From positions 111,706,517 through 111,770,516 of the forward strand of contig NC_035435.2 in NCBI RefSeq assembly GCF_002127325.2: a DNA stretch of 64,000 nt, written 5' to 3'. Positions within the stretch are counted from its first letter, which is position 1. Each line of letters opens with the position of its first letter. Made by a program: the position numbers and the translations under genes. Source of the DNA: Helianthus annuus (lineage: Eukaryota; Streptophyta; Magnoliopsida; Asterales; Asteraceae). Positions 35,868-47,264 of this stretch are shown in pieces. The notes beneath the pieces are model-generated. The model was not told the DNA's origin, searched no databases, and saw nothing but the letters and a program-made list of their open reading frames with translations.

Positions 35868-36812
35868 TCACCGAACCAGTCGAATTAACTTCCTCCTGCC
35901 ATGAGAATATGACTTTTGCACAACATCCCCGAACATTCCACCGATGTTATCAAACAGGGAATTGTCACGTATGACGAATGGTACTCCAGTAATATTCAGG
36001 GTCACCAGGCTACTATAAGGAATATCCTCACCATTCCATAATTGAAACTTAGAGAAAATTGAATTAAAGAAACCAGAATGCAACTCCATACACGATTTGG
36101 CTGTCACCTTATCTCTAAAAGTAAGGATATAAGTTACACCACCAACATAGGACAAACCAACTTCATTCATACCTTCAGCTTCGATAACCTTTTTCATTTT
36201 ACCAATAGACATAACATCTTTGGCAAGACCCAAAACAGACCTACCTATACAGTGAAGGGGGTACAGAGAGCCTTTCCCCCCAACCGTAACCACCTTAGCC
36301 CCATGACTCGTCCCCGATGTGTTACCTTTTAGTGCCTCAGCATAAGATCTTCCATCTTGATTAACCGGCTGAACTGCTGGTCCACAGTCAGGCACACTAT
36401 TATTCGTAGGGGGCTGCTCACCATAGTTATTACCATTGTCTTCCTTCATGTACTCTTGGTTCCTCTCCTTTGGCCTCCATACACACCGACCCAAGAATTT
36501 CGGGTCATATTTAATCTTATTATGGTCTTTATCATATTTGGCCAATGAAATAGTAACTTTTAAACCAAACAGCTTCACTGTGTTCATGGATGCTAGTGTC
36601 TCCTTCATGTCCACTACACCAACATAACGGACAAAACCAAAACACTTCCCCTTAGTATCTCTTTTCCGAGCCACGTATACATCCGAGACAAAGCCAAATG
36701 GTTGAAAAGCCCTCCATAGTATATTCCTTGAAACTTTATCAGCGATATTTTGAACCAGAAAGGTCCACTCTACACCATCTCCTCTGCCTCTGGTGTTCCT
36801 TCGGTATTGCAC
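35868..36812 (-). pseudogene. LINE2 ORF1, N-terminal part: RRM protein
   Basis: A 314-codon frame. The RRM spans residues about 13-92, with FLVQNIA as RNP2-like and KCFGFVRYV as RNP1-like. A DUF4283-like segment is at about 235-300 (LVTLNITGVPF). It ends in a frameshift/stop region (35782-35867) before the acidic C-terminal part. Function in the family is RNA binding and RNP formation with ORF2. This half is open, but the complete ORF1 is broken. Confidence 0.8.
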
Positions 36813-37333
36813 ATTGGACCACGGACCTCCATTATCAGGCTCCCCCCTCCGTCAATCGTCATAGCTGATAATAAAAACCACGGGAATCCTAAGCGGCGAA
36901 TGGGAGCAACAGGAACCCGGATAGGATAAAAGGTTAGATCCAGATATGCTACAATGAGCCTATCGATTAAACCTCGTACTCTATCCAGATGCAATGCAGG
37001 TACACTCCGTCGAGCACACAATAGCGATTACCGGGCAGCGGGGGAAAACGGGACACAACTAAAAAACAACAACAAGGAGAGGACCTCCAACGGCGAATGG
37101 AAGGCTCGAAAGCCGGGTTAGGGAGAAGGTCAAGCCGGAGAATATGGCGGCCTAACTCGCTAAACCGGCAGGCACCACTTCGTCGAGCCACCGACAGGTC
37201 CACGAGAACAGCGACTCTTAGGCTGGATGATTTTCTTGGCGTTGTGGTTTGTTGGTTTCCAAGTCGCTAATGACAACAAATTAGTGCACTATATTTTCAC
37301 ATTTTCGAAAATATATAAAACCTATAGACCACA
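36813..37333 (-). other. LINE2 5' leader
   Basis: GC-richer than the surroundings, as in the 5' leader of LINE1. No gene is supported; short frames here start in untranslated leader. Confidence 0.55.
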
Positions 37334-37390
37334 GGGATCAAACCCGGGTCTACAAGGTTAAACAAAGACAACACGCACCACTGCACCACA
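37334..37390 (-). repeat. tRNA-like (SINE-type) head at the LINE2 5' boundary
   Basis: The minus strand carries TGGTGCAGTGG (37388-37378), an exact fit to the Pol III A-box consensus TRGYNNARNNG. After 33 nt comes GGTTTGATCCC (37344-37334), one base off the B-box GGTTCGANNCC. The A box begins 2 nt from the insertion boundary, as in plant SINEs. No tRNA cloverleaf is claimed. Confidence 0.6.
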
Positions 37391-38382
37391 TGGATGTTTT
37401 AAGTTCATATACTAAATGTTCTACATTGCTATGTGTGTACATGTAAGAAACAAAGATTGAAGTATATGTGAATGTGGGCTATGTTTTGGACGGCACAAGA
37501 GGGCAGACTCAATATACATGCACACCAAGGGACTTGAGGCAACAACTTTAACTCACGTGGGAGGCATTTTATTTCTAATCAACATATATCATCATTCATA
37601 TGAGATAATATTCTGTCATGTGTTGGGCTTTTGGTTTCAAAGTGGGCTTGGGCTTGATTCCACAACAATTTTTTGGATTCTAAATAAATACACAGCCGAC
37701 ATCAGCCGTGGAGAGGGAGACAAGGGACGAAATTCAGACTTACTCTTCATCTTTCAAGCTAGTTTATGAAGTCTAACCTAATAGGGATGACAACCGAAGC
37801 GGCAAAGAACAATATGCGCGGCTAAACCACTCGTAACTTCTACCCGGATGAACGTATACACGGTTTGATATAATTTTTTGTTTTTCTGATTCTTGTAAAC
37901 TGGTACAGCTTGACCACTTGTGTTGGATTATTGGTAAACGTTTCTTGTGTTTGAATTACTTGTCGTTTATTAAGCGTATTGGCAACTTCCTTGCGTTGTT
38001 AGCGGGTTAGTAAATCGGTGGGTAGTTGATACAAACAAACGGGTTATTAGGTTGCATAGTGAATCTTAAAAACTATCCCTATTAACTAATCAAGTTCATT
38101 AATTCCGAGGCCATGTCTATGTGGTGTTTTGAATCAGAAAACGGATTTTTATATTAAAACGGGTATTCGGGATTCCGGGTGGAGGTTATTTCTTCTCATC
38201 TTGATAACACTTTCCGTGACAAATCGTGTTTTCTTTTAAAACGACAAACAAACCCCCAATTTAGATAGTTTTGTTTTAATTAATTTTCTTTAACGCTAAC
38301 CACAAATTCCTCGTACGATACCCTACTTACACTATATACATAGTTTAATTAGGTTTTTTATTGACCCTAACAACAGTCATCA
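37391..38382 (+). repeat. Element A 3' LTR, part 2
   Basis: It resumes at AAGTTCATATACTAAATG and ends ACAGTCATCA, followed by the ATTAT target duplication. Compared with the 5' copy it lacks a short segment after CTTTTGGTTTCAAAG (about 37640). Confidence 0.9.
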
Positions 38383-38387
38383 ATTAT

Positions 38388-39591
38388 ACAATTGATTTGT
38401 AGGCAAATTATAGAGATAAATAAACTGAAAAGGTTGGTATGGCGTCATAATAATTTACGAGATTTATGGAAAAACATTTTATGTTATTTATACAAAAGTT
38501 ATAATTAAAAGATAATGTAACTAGGCTGTGAAACCTTGTCTTTTAACGAATATAATCTTGTTTGTAAGACGAAATCAGACACTTTATGTGGTATAACCTG
38601 GTCATTTTGTGATTTATACGCAACTTACAACTAGAAAGGGGTAATATAACCAGGAAATTAAATCCAACTAAAAGATAATATAACTAGGTTGTGAAACCTT
38701 CTTTTAAGAAATAATTTGTTATTAAGATGAAATCAGAGACTATTTCTCCTTATAGTAACACAATTTTTGGTGTTAAAATAAACCTTGATTAAGCTGGAAA
38801 AAAATATATCCGTTGTGTGTAACTTGTAGCGTTCATATATTATATACGCAAAATAAAATACTATAATTGTTTAAAGTGTTACTAAGTGATTAGGCATTAC
38901 TCATTTACAAATGAACAACAAACCGGTCAACCATGAAACACAAAACGATTTTAAGTGGGTTCGACATGACATGACCTGAGTACATATAAAAATATGGGTT
39001 GGGTTAAATGGTTGAAAAATTCAACCCACAATCCTGAAACCTATTAACCGGACAAGATGGACGCCCCTAGCTTTGAGTATCATCGATCATGTTTGGAATA
39101 TCTGATAGTGAGGGTACCATTTCGGTACAATTGAAACTATATGAAACAATTTGGCAGCCCAGAAAAGTAATTACCGTTGCAAAAGTGTAAGAAAAATTAA
39201 GTATAGTAGTCCGTATTACAAATGCATACCATAATATTTTCTTTTTTTTTTCCAAGGCAGTCGAGGAGATTGATAAGCTTTTATAGTAGGTTTTTGAAAC
39301 ATGATTGGCTTCTAGGAGGCGACTTCTTGTATTACATTGTTTGAAACATAATAAGCTTTTAATCTGATAAATCTCTGGAAATACAAAAAGGAAATTTTTT
39401 TGTAGTTTTCAGGACAAAGGAACAAATTCTTGTGTAAACTGATTACATTGTTTGCATATCTTTTGATAGGCCTGCAGTTTATTTGTTTCCTTTCTTGCAA
39501 ATGTCAAATACAAATTATTAAAAATCTTCTCTCTCTTTGGCTCTTTATAGAATATATCTTTGCAAGATACAATGTACCCACTTGCCGTAAG

Positions 39592-39640
<49 letters not shown>

Positions 39641-39691
39641 TTTTGCGATTTTATTCCAATAATCAACTTGATATGAGATGCACTAGTCTAG
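38388..39691. other. Host intergenic DNA upstream of the EG45-like gene
   Basis: AT-rich, no ORF of merit. A local direct duplication with about 160-bp offset is visible: AAAAGATAATGTAACTAGGC near 38508 and AAAAGATAATATAACTAGGT near 38670, each followed by TGTGAAACCTT and a GAAATCAGA-containing tail. A 41-T tract lies at 39597-39637. Confidence 0.6.
39597..39637. repeat. T41 homopolymer just upstream of the EG45-like promoter
   Basis: It lies about 55 bp before the TATA box. No flanking target duplication is obvious, so it is not assigned to a retroposon. Confidence 0.9.
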
Positions 39692-39699
39692 TATAAATA
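39692..39699 (+). promoter_or_regulatory. TATA box of the EG45-like gene
   Basis: TATAAATA, 117 bp before the start ATG; a start site about 30 bp downstream would leave an untranslated leader near 90 nt. It is the only such box in the gap between the T41 tract and the gene. Confidence 0.7.
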
Positions 39700-39815
39700 A
39701 CCATCTCTTCCACTCAAAATCATCACACAAGCTTAGTCTCTATAGTCTATAGCTCTCTCTAAGCATTTACGTAATACCATACTTTTAACACAGTAGATAT
39801 AACCTTTTAACTTCA

Positions 39816-40418
39816 ATGGCATCCATAAGAATATACGCTTGCATTCTTGTGGTTATGAGCCTTTTATGTTTTGGGTCGTCTGAAAGTGGGATTGGAACCA
39901 TCAATGATCCTCCATACCTGCGTAATCCATAAACACAATCATGCGCACACACATACATATATAATCAATATTATGGAAGGTATCAACCTCTTATTTAGTG
40001 ATCATAACAAGTTTATTTTGTGATTACAGCATCAGCTTGTTTTGGGTTCCAAGATCAAGGAGTTATGATAGCAGCTGCGAACCAAGATTTATGGCAAGGT
40101 GGAGCTGCTTGCGGGAAAAACTTTCAAGTGACTTGCACAGGTGCAACCAACCAAGGCGTACCACACCCTTGTACCGACACCCCCACAGTGAACGTAATGA
40201 TCACCGATTTTTGCCCGCCACCTGGCTGCAAGGGCGACCTTGACTTGTCACACGAAGCTTTTTCTATCATCGCGGATCCAAGAGCTGGAGGAATCAAAAT
40301 CTCTTACCAAGAGTACGTGACCAATTAACTATTCATTGACTCCCTTTTCTTTTGATCAATCGCTCAAAATTCCTTTTTCACAACAATTTGTTCATATTTT
40401 GTGTGCACCAGGGTGTGA
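39816..40418 (+). CDS. EG45-like / plant natriuretic peptide-like secreted protein (three exons)
   Basis: Exon 1 is 39816-39921, exon 2 is 40030-40312 and exon 3 is 40412-40418, coding 131 residues, which is the usual family size. Introns begin GTAATCC and GTACGTGACC and end TTACAG and CACCAG. Residues 1-24 are a signal peptide (MASIRIYACILVVMSLLCFG then SSES). The expansin-like double-psi-barrel domain follows, with PSACFGFQD, MIAAANQDLW, GGAACGK, TCTGATNQGV, DFCPPPGC and DLSHEAFSIIA, all family landmarks, and six or more conserved cysteines. There is no expansin C-terminal domain. Relatives are apoplastic signalling or stress proteins affecting water and ion balance. Splicing at 40312 gives the family ending ISYQEV; reading through instead stops at 40328. 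This appears to be an intact host gene, the only one in the window. Confidence 0.88.
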
Positions 40419-40848
40419 GGAAGAAGTATCACTGCAGTTGCATTCGATTCAGAGATCTTTAATAACTCTACTGACTGGGATTTAGAGGCATTTCCATTCA
40501 TTTCAACTTCTAATTGTCATTTTGTTTTGATGTTTAGTGTATCTCTTTGTTTTGTTGTACGTTAGTTGTTACATCATGAATCAAAGGTGCATCTTCTTAA
40601 AAATAAATCTTGACCTCCACCTTGAATGACAAACTGATGAAAACATGATCCTACTTGTGCCATGTAAATGGATAGTAACTAAACTGTTAGACTTATGTTG
40701 TTTGTTAGTTTCAATCACAATCCGCCGGATAGCATTCGTTTCATGGAATGTAATGAAATTTGAATTTGCATAGGAATTGAAATTTGCTTTGAAATGTAGG
40801 TGTGTTCGTTTCATAGAATGGAATGAAATCTGAATTCGAATATAGTTG
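40419..40848. other. 3' region of the EG45-like gene and spacer
   Basis: It probably includes the 3' UTR; AAAATAAAT near 40600 is a possible poly(A) signal. Near the right end are two copies of TTCGTTTCAT(G/A)GAATG with following TGAAAT words (40737-40768 and 40807-40838), a short diverged direct repeat. The last five bases, AGTTG, would be the left target duplication of element F. Confidence 0.55.
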
Positions 40849-41487
40849 TGTAGGTCCGGCTAGAAGGATCTAGTCGCCTAATCCTTGTGTACAAACCAAC
40901 CCGGTTGTGCGGAATCCAACCGGAAAGGCAAACCAAGATAGAACACACAATAAAACAACACACAATATTCACCGATTAACACCTCTGTATTAATACGTAT
41001 GAAAAGATCAGTTACAAGCTCAATGTTTACAGATGTATTCTATAAACTCTCTAAGTTCTCTCGTGTGTGTGTGCTCTCTGTTCTTGTCTCTCTGTGTTCT
41101 ACCTTATGTTATCCAGAGATTGAAGATTGACTGACTATTTATAGTCACAGCACCACAAAACAGGCTTGGGCTTGGCGAAACACAGCATCATTGACGAATC
41201 AAATGAAAACAAGCGACGAAATGGAACAAGTCGACGAAACAGTTCAGTTTCGTCGACCATATGCTTGTTTCGTCGTTCATGGGTTTAGGCCCAATTGTGT
41301 TTCGCCGAGATGGTTAAGCCCAAGTATTGTATCTTGTCTTGTTTCAGCCCATGCACTTAATCAAAGTCCTTTATGCATCTTGGGCCCATGATTGTTGATC
41401 TTGTACATGACGGAGGAAAGCCATTGCACGAGTCAACATGTGTCAACTCGAGTCGCGTCGAGTCGCGTCCACAAACATGCATCAACA
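40849..41487 (-). repeat. Element F 3' LTR (left copy)
   Basis: About 639 bp, TGTAGG...CAACA. It has minus-strand TATAAATA at 41136-41143 and several GACGAAA / TTTCGTC words at 41190-41300. Confidence 0.85.
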
Positions 41488-41652
41488 AACTCCCCCTTGG
41501 ACGCTACTCGCGAGATTCGCCTTTCATGTCTTCTATGTCGGAGGATCTTCAAAGTCTTCACGTCTTGAAAGCAGAAAGTGTATCAACAAACTCCCCGTTT
41601 CATGTAGGAAGTGTGTTGACAAACTCCCCCTTAACATAAGCTCCCCCTTGAG
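41485..41652 (-). other. Multiple polypurine tracts of element F
   Basis: Four copies of the minus-strand word (A)AGGGGGAGTTTG or close variants lie at about 41485-41500, 41585-41597, 41619-41632 and 41640-41651. The first adjoins the LTR. Multiplied PPTs are a described hallmark of Sireviruses. Confidence 0.8.
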
Positions 41653-43209
41653 TTATGCTCGTGAAAGACTTGATCTTCAGGACTTGAGATCCTTGTGGTG
41701 TTGATGATGGTCAGCGGTAACTCGATCATCTTCATCACTTGAGTGTCTTCACGTCGTGTCTTCATTCCGAAGCTTGTCATCGACCATGTTCTCCTTGCCT
41801 TTAGAATCTGCACATGCAAGAAATCTAAACGCGTAATGAGAACAACTGCTTGGAATATAGTTAGTATAAACAAGTGACACACGTATGACCATATTTCAAT
41901 CAAACACCGTCCGACAGCTTGAAAGTTTAATAAATTTATCAATTTTAGTTTCTAACTTTCAAAACTTGCAAATTTCGACAGTTTATGAAGATTTAGTCGA
42001 TTCGGTTTTCATTCAGGTTTCAGGTAACGAAGACTCGAGCTCCAACATCGTACCATCGAAAATAAGATAGAAATAAAATCTTTTTGGCTTTTAGAAAGTT
42101 TATATTAAAACACACCTAAAATCTTTTTGGTATTTTTGAATATTTCAAATGTAAAGACTGAAAGCAGTAAATAAATATATACAGACATTCTTTTTGCGAG
42201 TTTCACGGGTAAGAGAATCATATCAGTGTACGGTCATACCAAAACGCTCTTGTTGTTCAGTTAGTTAACATTTAGATAAGCATCCTATAACAATTATCGG
42301 TATTGTCGTCCACATAAGCTCAACTTATCAGATGTAATCATGGCGAGGAGATACGTTAAGGTATGATTTATACTTACCGACCGGTGTTCATCCACATCAC
42401 GACACATTCCCGTATCAAGGTATGCACGAGGGTTCATCTTACCGGTGAGTATACCGATTATCATCTGTTTGACCGTATATGATGTGAGATTCTCACTTAT
42501 TTTGATTTGAAAACAAGCCCTATGTGATAGAATCACTTATTGATGAGGAACTTGATTTTCATATGCATGAGGGCACAGGAGCAAGTCCGTGAACAGGTCA
42601 GTACTTTCGTACAACAGAGAGACGAACTTGACTCCCGGATAAATGTGATATATTATCACTTATTTTGTTTGGGCATGTGATTGTTTATTACTTATTGAGG
42701 TCGTATGCAGTATGTACACGTATGTATAGTATCATGGAAGATCTAGACTTGCGTCCCCGTTATTTTTCGGTAAAAGATACAACCATGATACCCAGAAGAT
42801 AAGCAGCATAAAGACCGAATATCTCAGAATCTCGGCAATCTATCAAACGAAATTTTGGTACTAAGACCATATGCCAATGAATGGTTCCCACCTGGTCTTC
42901 AGTCGATTTAAGATTTATATCACCCTGCACACTTTAAAATGATTGTGAGCCTACCGATACATCTTATATAGAGCTGCTTATCGTTTTTCAATTAAGGTTT
43001 AAAGAGGTTTGGATAGACCACTGATGTACTATCATATTCTCTTTTGCTCGCCAGGAAACTCATTTTTGTTTTTCTATTGTTTTTGTGTTTTTGAAATTTT
43101 TCGATGTTTTTGTATTTTCAAATTTTGGATTTACTCCCCCTAAAATCAATAAACTAAGACAAATTTAAAACACAAGGGTATTTACAAAAATGATTCTCCG
43201 ATGTTGGTT
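41653..43209 (-). other. Element F 3' untranslated region
   Basis: About 1.5 kb between the PPT cluster and the end of pol. I see no env-like frame or other gene. Confidence 0.65.
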
Positions 43210-45336
43210 TTACTCTTGCTTGACCTTAATGCCGTTTACCAATAATAAAAAGTCAAATCTTGATTTGTTAAATGCTTTGGTAAAAAGGTCGGCACGTTGG
43301 TCATCTGTGTGGACCTTAACAACATCGATTAGTCTTTTCTCAAAGCAATCACGTATGAAGTGATACTTGATTTCGATGTGTTTGGTCTTTGAATGCTGCA
43401 CAGGATTTCTAGTGATCTGTAGTGCAGCGGAATTATCAACGTAAATAGGAGTAGTTAGAAATTCAAAACCGTAGTCGCGTAATTGTTGTTGGATCCAAAG
43501 AACTTGGGAGCAACAGCTTGAGGCAGCAATGTATTCAGCTTCGCATGTTGATGTAGCGACACAAGTCTGCTTCTTGCACTGCCATGTGACTAGGCGATTT
43601 CCTAAAAACTGACATCCAGCCGTTGTGGATTTGCCGTCGATTTTGCATCCGCCAAAATCAGAATCACTGAAAGCGATCAAGTCAAAGTTATTATCCCTAG
43701 GGTACCATAGACCGGTGTCAGGGCAACCCTTCAAATAACGAAAAATCCTTTTGACAGCTGCAAGATGTGAGGCCTTCGGGTTGACTTGATATCTGGCAAG
43801 AAGGCACGTTGGGTACATTATATCTGGCCTTGATGCTGTGAGGTACATATGGGATCCGATCATCGCGCGGTAGTATGAGGGGCTAACAGCTTCACCCTTC
43901 AAGTCTGGAGTAATTCCGTGATTTTGTGGCAATGGGGTACCAATGGGCGTTGCATCAGACATCTGGAACCGGCTCAAGATGTCACCAACATATTTAGTCT
44001 GATGGATGAATATCCCAGACTCAGTTTGTTGCACTTGTAGGCCCAAGAAGAAGGTCATTTCCCCCATAGCACTCATCTCGAATTTATCCTTCATAATGCG
44101 CTCGAAATTCCTACACAAAACATCATTAGTAGAACCAAAAATAATATCATCAACGTATACCTGTACCAGAAGAAGATCTCCATCTTGTTCTTTGATGAAG
44201 CGAGTACAGTCGATAAGACCTCTGCGAAAACCATTCTCCAGCAGATAATTAGATAAGGTTGCATACCAAGCTCGCGGTGCTTGATGTAGACCATAGAGAG
44301 CTTTGTTGAGCAACCAAACCCGATCGGGATGGATAAGATCTTCAAAACCTGGAGGCTGTTCGACGTACACCTCTTCTTCAACCACACCATGTAAGAATGC
44401 ACTTTTGACGTCCATCTGGTAAACCTTGAATCCTTTGAATGAGGCATAAGCCAAAAAGATCCGAATTGCTTCCAGACGTGCAACAGGTGCATAGACTTCG
44501 TTGTAGTTGATCCCTTCAATCTGACGAAAACCTTGAACGACTAATCTTGCTTTGTTTCGGATAACTACTACACGGTCATCCTTTTTGCATTTAAACACCC
44601 AACGGGTACCAATCTTCTTGTATCCAGCAGGTTTCTTTACGAGTTTCCAGACACCTAGCTTCTGGAACTGTTGCAGTTCTTCCTGCATTGCTTCCACCCA
44701 AGAGTTATCTTTCATAGCTTCTTTCCAAGTTCTTGGCTCTTCCTGTGAGACATAACACGCGAAAGACCAAACATTTTGTTGCCCGGATTCTCGAATAGCT
44801 GCATACAGTCCTGCATTGTTGTTGTTCCGCAACATGTTTCTTGTTTGAATGCCACTCTGCACATTTCCGATGATGTTTTGTTGAGGATGGGTATTGTGAA
44901 TCCTTGTTTCTGGATTATCTAGAACTGGAATATTTATACCCAGATTGTTGAAATTGAGATCAACAACTAAATCAATGCCCGGAATTGACGAAGAGGATGA
45001 TGCAGTAGCTTCAGCTGTTCTGGGGGCATCCACTGGAGGAGTACCCTCTGAAGTACCATGAACTGCTGTTGTTGGAGCTTCTTGATCTGCATCTAAAAAT
45101 TCACCATCCTCTGAAGATTCGTTCAATTCAGCAGCATCGTGAAAATCCTCATTGTCGAGAGCATTATTGTTCACCGAAGATGGTTCTTGATTGACAAGAA
45201 TTGGACGAACCACCGGTGAACCTGTTGCATTGTCACTCTCGAAAAACATCCTTGCCGCAGCATTTTCTTCAACTGCTTCAACATTGATCGAATTGAAAAA
45301 GTCATCGTACTCAAACATCCATGGCTGACCAGACAT
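43210..45336 (-). pseudogene. Element F pol: copia reverse transcriptase and RNase H
   Basis: A 708-codon open frame. Residues about 1-180 are the acidic linker after integrase. Reverse transcriptase starts about 200 ([15 protein letters not shown]), with [44 protein letters not shown] and the catalytic YVDD at about 394-397. RNase H shows [20 protein letters not shown] and [14 protein letters not shown]. The domain is open and key residues are present, but the upstream joint with integrase is out of frame near 45340, so no full polyprotein is encoded. In the family it makes cDNA in the virus-like particle. Confidence 0.9.
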
Positions 45337-46625
45337 TTGACTGGCAATGTGTGCCTTTGTACTCTGACCTCAGACCATTCCTCGACCCTTTTAGTCTCTA
45401 GATTCCAGACTCTTAAGTTCGGGGTGGCATACCCAAGAAAGTATCCCTCAATTGCTTTTGCCCCAAACTGTCCATTAGGATCGATTATTGTACATGGAGC
45501 TCCAAACGGTTCAAGATATGACAAATCTGGTTTCCGTTTGTGAAGAAGCTCAAAACAGGTCTTGTTGTGCCTTTTAACTGTAAGGACTCGGTTCAACGTA
45601 TAACATGCAGAGGCCACAGCTTCAGTCCAGAATGGAATCGGCAATTGTGACTCTGCTAACATTGTCCTAGTAGTCTCGATCAATGTGCGGTTCTTACGTT
45701 CAGCGACGCCATTCTGTTGAGGAGTATAAGCTGCACTAAATTCATGAAGAATACCTTTTGAAGTGCAAAACTCCGTCATGGCATGATTTTTAAATTTAGT
45801 ACCATTGTCGCTACGTATTCGCCTAACCTTCAACTTATACAAATTCTCAATCTGAATGATCAAGTTTTTGATAATACCAAAGGTTTCACTCTTGTGTGCC
45901 ATGAACGCCACCCAAGAAAATCTTGAATAATCATCAGTTATCACGAGGCAATATTGATCATTCCGAATGCTTTTGTGCTTGACAGGACCGAACAAATCCA
46001 TGTGCAAACGTTCAAGAGGAACTGCCACTGTGTTGATTTTCTTAGTAGGGTGTCGCTTCTTCGTTTGTTTTCCTTTTTGGCACGAAACACAGACGTCTTG
46101 AAGATGGAAGTTTTTAAGAGGAACACCATTCACCAATTCATTTGATACCAAATGATTCATTTTGCGTAAGTGAATGTGACCCATTCGTCTGTGCCAAGAG
46201 ATTGAGTCTTTTTCTGTGGCTTTGGAAACGAAACATGTTGCTTGTGCAGACGTAGTAATAGCTTGGCTCATATCAAGAACATACAAGTCATTTATCCTTG
46301 GAGCTGACAAGAGAATCCATTCTTTTGGAATTTTGAAGCCCGGCTTCAGCACATAACATCCATTAGCATCAAAGTGTAGTGAGAACTGCTTGTCACAGAT
46401 TTGAGAAACTCTGAGAAGATTGTGATCAAGTTGTTGCACAAAGTTGATCTTATCAAAGCTGACAATCCCGTTGGATATCATTCCTTCACCCGTAATATAT
46501 CCGCCCTTACCTCCTCTAATAGATTTGACGTCGTAGAGAAGCTTCATGTCGCCCGTCATGTGCCTGGATGCCCCACTATCAACAATCCAATGACTACTGA
46601 TAGTTCCTCCTGAAACACCCTGCAC
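45171..46625 (-). pseudogene. Element F protease and integrase
   Basis: A 484-codon frame. Aspartic protease signature DSGASRHMTG is at about residues 16-25. The gag-pre-integrase zinc-binding motif (HRRMGH...CVSCQ) is at about 145-182. The integrase core has MDLFGP (Asp near 210), RSDNG (about 271-275) and VAERKN (Glu near 309), so the DDE triad is visible. The last 40 or so residues are out of frame relative to reverse transcriptase (frameshift near 45340). An upstream break near 46630 separates it from the gag tail. Confidence 0.88.
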
Positions 46626-46639
46626 ATGAACTCAATTGA

Positions 46640-47264
46640 TTAGTTGGAGATGGGGACCCAAGCCATTGTGGTCTTGGGTCTTCCATTTTCATCAACAACA
46701 ATTACTTGTTTTCTTTGATGATTCGTAAATTGTGATGGTCCCCCTGATTCATTAACCGTTTTTGGTTTCCAGGTCTGTTTTGTTTTACCAGTGTTATTCT
46801 TTAAAATTTTAACTTCATGGTTGTCAGAAGTTTTTGAATTTTCTGGTTTGACAGACAGATGTTTTGTTAACCACATCGGTTTTAATCGCCTTTTCAATTT
46901 TCTTGACCTGTTGCCGTTTCTGTTTCTTTTCCCTTTCTTTTACAAGGCGGGGATCTTGTTTTACAGAAACAGATCACTTGCGGTCAGTTTTGTCACGGGG
47001 ATCATCAACTTTGCCTTTTTGTTTATGAAGATATGAACAATTTCAAATTATATGTCCAATTGTACCACATTCAAAACATGATCTTCGTTCAACAAACCCC
47101 GAAGTATCATGTGATCGTCTTGCCGATGATGAACTTTGTGATCCCGAGGTACTAGGTTTCGAACTGTTTGGTTCATTTCTTTTCAAAATTGTTGCTTGTT
47201 TAACAAAATCTAAGTTAGATTTGTTTTCAAATGTTTCGATTTTGTCCGTTCCCTTTGATTTCAC
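46640..47264 (-). pseudogene. Element F gag tail, downstream of the element G insertion
   Basis: It continues the gag/linker frame cut by element G. The part at 47264-47043 has a Ser-rich stretch and a CCHC beginning CFECGTIGH that is broken by TGA. More basic frames follow, ending KTTMAWVPISN-stop at 46640. Its partner is 59153-62379. Confidence 0.75.

Larger units (their letters stand above)
22905..37390 (-). mobile_element. LINE2: degenerate L1-type retrotransposon (minus strand), split by element E
   Basis: The 3' end is a poly(T) (plus strand) followed by GAACGGC, the complement of the LINE1 terminus. The 5' end at 37390 abuts LTR sequence. TSDs are diverged: TGAGATATTT at 22895-22904 and TGGATGTTTT at 37391-37400, so exact ends are uncertain by a few bases. 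Without element E it is about 7 kb. ORF1 is at 36812-34160 with a large microsatellite inside, and ORF2 starts at 34163, is cut at 32152/24663 and ends at 23016. A tRNA-like head sits at the extreme 5' end. Confidence 0.85.
3842..38387 (+). mobile_element. Element A: non-autonomous Athila-like LTR retrotransposon carrying nested insertions
   Basis: The outermost unit is delimited by the 5-bp TSD ATTAT at 3842-3846 and 38383-38387. Both LTRs start TGATCGG or TGATAGGTGCAATTTTTGT and end ACAGTCATCA. The 5' LTR is split into 3847-3907, 12620-12704 and 18699-19918. The 3' LTR is split into 22599-22904 and 37391-38382. With insertions removed, each LTR is about 1.3 kb and the element about 5.3 kb. 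A tRNA-Asp-type primer site follows the 5' LTR and a purine-rich tract precedes the 3' LTR. The 2.7-kb internal region has no protease, reverse transcriptase or integrase, so mobility must have been supplied in trans. Confidence 0.9.

Noticed and set aside
40020..40328. Treating the 102-codon frame as a complete single-exon gene
   Set aside because: It starts at a GTG within the intron. A signal-peptide exon with consensus splice sites lies upstream, and a better C-terminus is reached by splicing.
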